Positions 60,975 to 64,000 of a DNA stretch of 64,000 nucleotides are shown here, piece after piece. The notes beneath the pieces were generated by a model that was not told the DNA's origin, made no database searches, and worked only from the letters and a program-made list of their open reading frames with translations. The position numbers were made by a program, and so were the translations under genes. This stretch comes from JAFAGX01 sp035624215 (GTDB taxonomy: Bacteria; Acidobacteriota; Terriglobia; Terriglobales; Acidobacteriaceae). Position 1 is the stretch's first letter. Each line of letters starts with the position of its first letter. The stretch is from the NCBI GenBank assembly GCA_035624215.1, contig DASPRY010000092.1, positions 26,713 through 90,712 of the forward strand, read 5' to 3'.

Positions 60975-61448
60975 TTACTTCCTGGCAGCATTCGAGTCCC
61001 AGGCCTCGGGTCGCGGCAAAGTGGGGGGTGAAACGTAGATGACTTCCCCGGGCCGGGCATAGTGCAACTGCTCTCGGGCTTCCTTTTCGATGGCTTTAGG
61101 ATCGCTTTCGAGCGACTTAATCTGCTGGTTGAAGCGGCCATTTTCCTGCTGCAGGCTTTCGATCTCTTTCCGCAGGTCCTGATATTCGGATTTCTTTTGA
61201 CGGTAGACAACCATGCCGTTGGCGCCAAACATAACATGCACAAAAAACCAAATACTGAACACAGCGATCGCGCCGGTCGCGATCCGGCGCCGAACCGCGT
61301 AAAGCGCATTCATAGTAGGACGCAGCTTGAGCAGGAGGTTATCGACCCAAGCTTCCGCTTCAGGCGCATGTTCGACCAGAGCACGTACGCCTTCCTCCGG
61401 GGTGGGCAAAATGCGGTGTTGGCGGAGACGAGTTACTGGAAAATCCAT
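60975..61448 (-). CDS. FtsB/DivIC-like septum initiator
   Basis: A 157-residue protein with a cytoplasmic N-terminal part, a single membrane helix near residues 56-78, then a coiled coil (KKSEYQDLRKEIESLQQENG) and the EKEAREQLHYARPGEVIY end typical of FtsB/DivIC septum-formation proteins. ATG at 61448 overlaps the phosphohexomutase gene by 16 nt. The N-terminal extension of about 50 residues is longer than usual. Confidence 0.85.
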   Translation of the reverse strand: MDFPVTRLRQHRILPTPEEGVRALVEHAPEAEAWVDNLLLKLRPTMNALYAVRRRIATGAIAVFSIWFFVHVMFGANGMVVYRQKKSEYQDLRKEIESLQQENGRFNQQIKSLESDPKAIEKEAREQLHYARPGEVIYVSPPTLPRPEAWDSNAARK

Positions 61449-62839
61449 TGTTTGGCAGCCGCGCTCAACTTCTCCAATTCCTGCTGACTGGCCGCTTCGG
61501 AATAAACCCTCACGACCGGCTCCGTGCCGGACAAGCGATAACAAACCCACGCGCCATCATCACAGACCAGCTTCAGACCGTCGGTGCGAACCACTTCCTT
61601 GACCTTGCGGCCGAAAAATTCGTGCGGATTCTGCCGCAGCTTCTCAGTGAACTTCGCTTTCACATCCTCCGTCAAGTGGAAGTTTTCCCGTTTGGGGTAG
61701 AAGGAACCAACTTTGGCAAACAGTTCGTGCAACTGGCGGCTGAGCGGCTTCGAGCGGCGGGCCACCATTTCACAGCAGAGCAAGCCGGCGATGATGCCGT
61801 CTTTTTCGGGAACGTGGTGACGGATGGAAAGGCCGGCGCTCTCTTCCCCACCGATTACGATCTTATCGGCTTTAATCAACTCGCCGATGTACTTGAAACC
61901 GACCGGGGTCTCGTGCAACTCGATTTTATGGCGCCGGGCCAGCGCATTAATGAAATTCGTGGTGGCGACGGACTTGCCGACTCCATTTTTCCAGCCACGG
62001 GTCTCGACCAGATAATCGAATAGCAGAGCGATGATGTAATTGGGCTGAACGAACGTGCCGTCTTCATCGACGATGCCAAAACGGTCGGCGTCGCCATCGG
62101 TGGCGATGCCGATGTGAGCTCGAATTTCCCGCATCTTCGCTTTGGCATCCTTCAGCAGATGATCGTCGGGCTCGGGGGCATGGCCACTAAACAGGACATC
62201 GCGATAATCGTGAACAGTTGCGACTTCGACGCCGGCGTCGCGCAGGAGCGCGTCTGGATAGTTTCGAGCTGCTCCCCAGAAGGGATCGAAGACCACGCGT
62301 AAAGCCGATTTCCTGATCGCGCCGAGATCGATTATGTCTTTGAGACGGGCGAGATAGGCGTTCCGAGGCTCCAGGTGTTGAGCTGTCACTTTCGCGGTGT
62401 GCGTGGCGGTTTCCCCGGAGCGGTCGAAGGCGGCGATTTGTTGCTCGATGGCTTTCGTGACATCGGGTAAGGCGGGCGCGCCGTCGGGAGTGGAAAACTT
62501 AATGCCGTTATACTCCGGAGGGTTGTGAGAAGCGGTGAAGTTGATAGCGCCGTCGGCCCGTTCGCGTATTACCGCATAAGCGATGGCGGGAGTGGGTGCC
62601 GGTTCGACGATCACGAGGGGTGTCACACCGTGGGCAGACAGAATGTCAGCAGCTATGGCGCAAAGAGATTCACCGAGGAATCGCGGATCACGGCCCACGA
62701 TGACGCGAGCGCCACAGGGTTTTTGCGAAACCACATAGCGTGCGATTCCGTGGACCGCACGGCGCACGTTGGCGATGGTAAACTCCTCCGCGATCACGGC
62801 GCGCCATCCGGAGGTGCCGAATTTGATCTGAGTGAGCAC
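61433..62839 (-). CDS. Phosphoglucomutase/phosphomannomutase
   Basis: A 468-residue alpha-D-phosphohexomutase with FGTSGWRAVIAEEF, the phosphoserine loop FTASHNPPEYNG, the metal-binding IATDGDADRFGI, GGEESAGLS and a C-terminal RLSGTEPVVRVY. It interconverts hexose 1- and 6-phosphates. GTG at 62839. The substrate preference is not resolved. Confidence 0.93.
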   Translation of the reverse strand: MLTQIKFGTSGWRAVIAEEFTIANVRRAVHGIARYVVSQKPCGARVIVGRDPRFLGESLCAIAADILSAHGVTPLVIVEPAPTPAIAYAVIRERADGAINFTASHNPPEYNGIKFSTPDGAPALPDVTKAIEQQIAAFDRSGETATHTAKVTAQHLEPRNAYLARLKDIIDLGAIRKSALRVVFDPFWGAARNYPDALLRDAGVEVATVHDYRDVLFSGHAPEPDDHLLKDAKAKMREIRAHIGIATDGDADRFGIVDEDGTFVQPNYIIALLFDYLVETRGWKNGVGKSVATTNFINALARRHKIELHETPVGFKYIGELIKADKIVIGGEESAGLSIRHHVPEKDGIIAGLLCCEMVARRSKPLSRQLHELFAKVGSFYPKRENFHLTEDVKAKFTEKLRQNPHEFFGRKVKEVVRTDGLKLVCDDGAWVCYRLSGTEPVVRVYSEAASQQELEKLSAAAKQWIFQ

Positions 62840-62929
62840 GGTCAGGTTCTAGAAGACCTTGACAGTGGTACTTTTACGCCAAACAATTTCGAGCCGTAAA
62901 CTGAAAACGCAGTTGAAGGCTGATTTTAT

Positions 62930-63247
62930 ATGACAGACAAGAGACTCGTCCTCACCACTGCCGAATCGCAGAATCAGGCGCGGCGAATTGCCGACGCACT
63001 GATTGAGCGCAAGCTTGCCGCCTGTGTGAATATCGTGCCCGGTGTGCAATCGATCTATCGATGGAAAGGCAAGGCGGAAGAAGCGGAAGAATGGCTGATG
63101 TGGATCAAGACCACCGCGGCTGCCTTTGAACGGGTGTGCGAGACGATCAAAGAATTACATACCTACGAATTGCCGGAGTGCATGTGCCTTGCAATCGAGG
63201 ATGGCAGCCCGGAATATCTGAAGTGGATTGAGGAATCGGTGGAGTGA
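62930..63247 (+). CDS. cutA: CutA divalent-cation tolerance protein
   Basis: A 105-residue trimeric PII-like protein with TAESQNQARRIADALIERKLAACVNIVPG and YELPECMCLAIEDGSPEYLKWI. It is linked to copper and other divalent metal tolerance. ATG at 62930. Divergent from the phosphohexomutase gene. Confidence 0.94.
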   Translation: MTDKRLVLTTAESQNQARRIADALIERKLAACVNIVPGVQSIYRWKGKAEEAEEWLMWIKTTAAAFERVCETIKELHTYELPECMCLAIEDGSPEYLKWIEESVE

Positions 63248-63324
63248 GCGATCACGCCAGAACCGCGTGAATTCCGGAGTGACTGGGCGGTCAATGAGTG
63301 AGATCGCGATTTAACACCAAGTGA

Positions 63325-63783
63325 CTAGGGGACTTGCCCGCACGCATCAACCCGGTTCGCGATAAACCATCCGAGCAGGTGTAAGACTAAGAAGAGAAAA
63401 GACACGTTAAGGGCGAAGATAAGATGTACATGGAAGTTCGTTAGCACAAGGTAACCGACCGGCGTGCTATTTGAGGTTCCGATTGTATAGTAGGCCAATA
63501 GCAAGCCCCAGAAAAGCACTACACCAAAAAGACGCAGGCCAGCTTCGCTCAACCGTCGCAGCCTCGTGCATCGCGTACGCAGCGCCGCAACGGTCCGTTG
63601 GATATCCGCGCCATCTCTCTTATGAGCTTTGGCTCTGCATTCCCGACAGAACGCGATGGTCAACACAGCAGAGTAGAGAAAATAGACGGTGAGCGCACCC
63701 AGTGCTAGTAAAAACAACCGTTCGTAATATGCAAGGTATGGCCACGCTGACCATATCGGGTACGGCGGCGTGAGGTTGTGCAT
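63325..63783 (-). CDS. Small integral membrane protein (152 aa)
   Basis: Four hydrophobic helices (residues 20-45, 84-102, 108-125, 128-145) surround a basic loop with a Cys pair (AFCRECRAKAHKRDG). No family recognised. ATG at 63783 has GGGAGA upstream. The partial gene upstream may be unrelated. Confidence 0.65.
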   Translation of the reverse strand: MHNLTPPYPIWSAWPYLAYYERLFLLALGALTVYFLYSAVLTIAFCRECRAKAHKRDGADIQRTVAALRTRCTRLRRLSEAGLRLFGVVLFWGLLLAYYTIGTSNSTPVGYLVLTNFHVHLIFALNVSFLFLVLHLLGWFIANRVDACGQVP

Positions 63784-63896
63784 TTATGTCTCCCATGAAT
63801 AGGACACCCGAACCGATGCGCGAGTTCCTTCTAAATAGGATAATTGCTGTAATCAGGCGATTACACTCAAAACCTCGGCGTGTCCACTTGCGGGGG

Positions 63897-64000
63897 CTAC
63901 TGCGGCACGTTCCCACTGAGATTCAGCCGCCAGTAGTCCAAGGAAAATGGTGGCTCATCGAGGACGGCCTGGCGGGCGAGTTCAGTGATGAACTCGTTGC
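63897..64000 (-). CDS. C-terminal end of an unidentified protein (5' truncated)
   Basis: The frame is open from the window edge to TAG at 63897-63899 and encodes about 34 residues, including ELARQAVLDEPPFSLDYWRL and ending GNVPQ. Too little is visible for a family call. Confidence 0.5.
   Translation of the reverse strand, partial: NEFITELARQAVLDEPPFSLDYWRLNLSGNVPQ

Noticed and set aside
1..64000. CRISPR arrays, insertion sequences, prophage or restriction systems
   Set aside because: No regularly spaced direct repeats, transposase, integrase or restriction-modification motifs were found on either strand.

Overview
The window looks like a chromosomal segment of a GC-rich (high-50s percent by eye) soil-type member of the Acidobacteriota, probably Terriglobia. 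This rests on gene content: an Oar-like TonB receptor with a carboxypeptidase-type N-terminal domain, a bacillithiol-type PIG-L deacetylase, a PagL-like deacylase, many small secreted or zinc-ribbon proteins of acidobacterial flavour, and frequent GTG/TTG starts. It is inference, not a phylogenetic result. No rRNA, convincing tRNA, CRISPR array, insertion sequence, prophage or defence island was seen. Most of the window is housekeeping and central metabolism.

Layout. 1-2.1 kb: end of a ferredoxin-type protein, a HEAT/lipoyl-like membrane protein and a tiny Flp-type pilin. 2.1-2.6 kb: a regulatory intergenic region with a DnaA box, an exact NrdR box, a promoter and a dispersed repeat. 2.6-8.6 kb: smc, purC, cvpA and a Fis-like regulator. 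8.6-13.3 kb: secreted TPR protein, SDR, zinc ribbon, YtxH and membrane coiled-coil proteins. 13.4-18.3 kb: mnmA, a possible toxin-tail/immunity remnant, a cysteine desulfurase, cytochrome P460 and citrate synthase. 18.7-21 kb: a TPR-secretin. 21-26.4 kb: thrB (apparent ATT start), thrC, cupin, amidohydrolase. 25.2-30.6 kb: an overlapping operon of TonB receptor, AhpD-like protein and aminotransferase. 30.8-43.6 kb: SDR, gamma-family PLP enzyme, AsmA, nrdR, NAD-IDH, PagL-like, UPF0014 ABC exporter, DHH phosphoesterase, two DUF4870 zinc-ribbon proteins and a Fur-family regulator. 43.7-49.6 kb: penicillin acylase, a beta-propeller lipoprotein and a homocysteine methyltransferase/MTHFR fusion. 49.6-52.3 kb: xseB, ispA, then a fluoride riboswitch with crcB and DUF190. 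52.3-64 kb: bshB1, O-methyltransferase, UPF0173, hpt, a GAF-GAF-PP2C phosphatase, lysA, thiG, ftsB-like, phosphohexomutase and cutA.

How the genes work together. Amino-acid synthesis is scattered (thrB/thrC, lysA, metF fusion, gamma-family enzyme), as are TCA entry (citrate synthase, NAD-IDH) and purine synthesis/salvage (purC, hpt). The regulatory features are the more unusual part: an apparent replication/dNTP signal pair in front of smc while nrdR itself lies in the window; a fluoride switch with a visible SD-sequestering hairpin; and at least seven genes with a -10-like hexamer 6-8 nt before the start codon and no Shine-Dalgarno sequence, suggesting leaderless transcripts. No wholly new multi-gene system can be claimed. 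The best leads are the smc control region, the cysteine-less AhpD-like protein coupled to a TonB receptor, the toxin-tail/immunity pair and the ATT-started thrB.
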